Assembly (NCBI GenBank): GCA_045590615.1
Contig: JAZNRH010000010.1
Coordinates: 1-5,774, forward strand
From: RGIG6353 sp045590615
GTDB taxonomy: Bacteria; Bacillota; Clostridia; Oscillospirales; SIG627
Direction of reading: 5' to 3'
Length of the DNA: 5,774 bases
Shown here: positions 5,712 to 5,774 of the stretch, piece by piece
Layout: each line of letters begins with the position of its first letter
Position numbering within the stretch: the first letter of the stretch is position 1
Notes under the pieces: generated by a model
Told to the model about the DNA's origin: nothing
Databases searched by the model: none
What the model saw: only the letters and a program-made list of their open reading frames with translations
Translations under genes and position numbers: made by a program

Positions 5712-5774
5712 AACCTCGCCGTTTTGCCTTGCTTTAGTTTAGAAAAAGTAAGGATAGGCGAGATTCGCCAGCGA
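5712..5774. repeat. Nested GC-rich palindromes at the window end, possible edge of an interspersed element or structured RNA
   Basis: CTCGCC (5715-5720) pairs with GGCGAG (5757-5762). Inside it, CCTTGCTTT (5727-5735) pairs with AAAGTAAGG (5745-5753) with one G-T wobble. The right arm can instead pair downstream as GGCGA-GAT-TCGCC (5757-5769), and TCGC-CA-GCGA (5765-5774) overlaps that again. The arms are GC-rich against an AT-rich surround. No gene is recognised; the window cuts the element, so its type stays open. Confidence 0.45.

Overview
The window looks like a chromosomal segment from a low-to-mid-GC anaerobic Firmicute, most likely a gut-type Clostridia or Oscillospiraceae-like bacterium. 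This rests on strong AGGAGG-type ribosome binding sites, AT-rich spacers, rho-independent terminators with T-tracts, an acidic Pro/Glu-rich surface protein with a C-terminal membrane anchor, and an AraC-controlled glycoside hydrolase unit. I cannot assign a genus from sequence alone.

Layout: (1) Positions 1-1149, plus strand, hold the 3' part of a surface protein gene. It has a CBM9-like carbohydrate-binding domain, two successive tandem-repeat stalks (9 copies of PKVEE, then about 11 copies of a PEEPAET-type heptad) and a C-terminal transmembrane helix ending in four lysines. (2) Positions 1150-1320 are a convergent intergenic region with one terminator for each side. (3) Positions 1321-4781, minus strand, are a two-gene operon. 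The first gene encodes a clan GH-A (GH5-like) glycoside hydrolase. The second encodes a protein related to the neutral/alkaline ceramidase N-terminal domain, and its ribosome binding site overlaps the first gene's stop codon. (4) Positions 4782-4895 are a compact divergent regulatory region where two extended -10 promoters overlap back to back around a small dyad. (5) Positions 4896-5669, plus strand, encode an AraC-family regulator with an N-terminal cupin-type sensor domain, and its terminator hairpin encloses its own stop codon. (6) Positions 5687-5774 hold GC-rich nested palindromes, probably the edge of an interspersed element or structured RNA cut by the window end.

Reading them together: the AraC regulator probably senses a sugar or glycoside, and it controls the divergent operon and possibly itself. 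Both enzymes lack signal peptides, so they should act in the cytoplasm on an imported substrate; no transporter is in the window. A GH5-like enzyme paired with a ceramidase-fold protein recalls glycosphingolipid breakdown (endoglycoceramidase plus ceramidase). However, the ceramidase-like protein appears to have lost the catalytic serine and one zinc-binding histidine, so a different hydrolase or binding role is at least as likely. The surface protein gene ends at its own terminator, has different codon use, and looks functionally separate from the operon.
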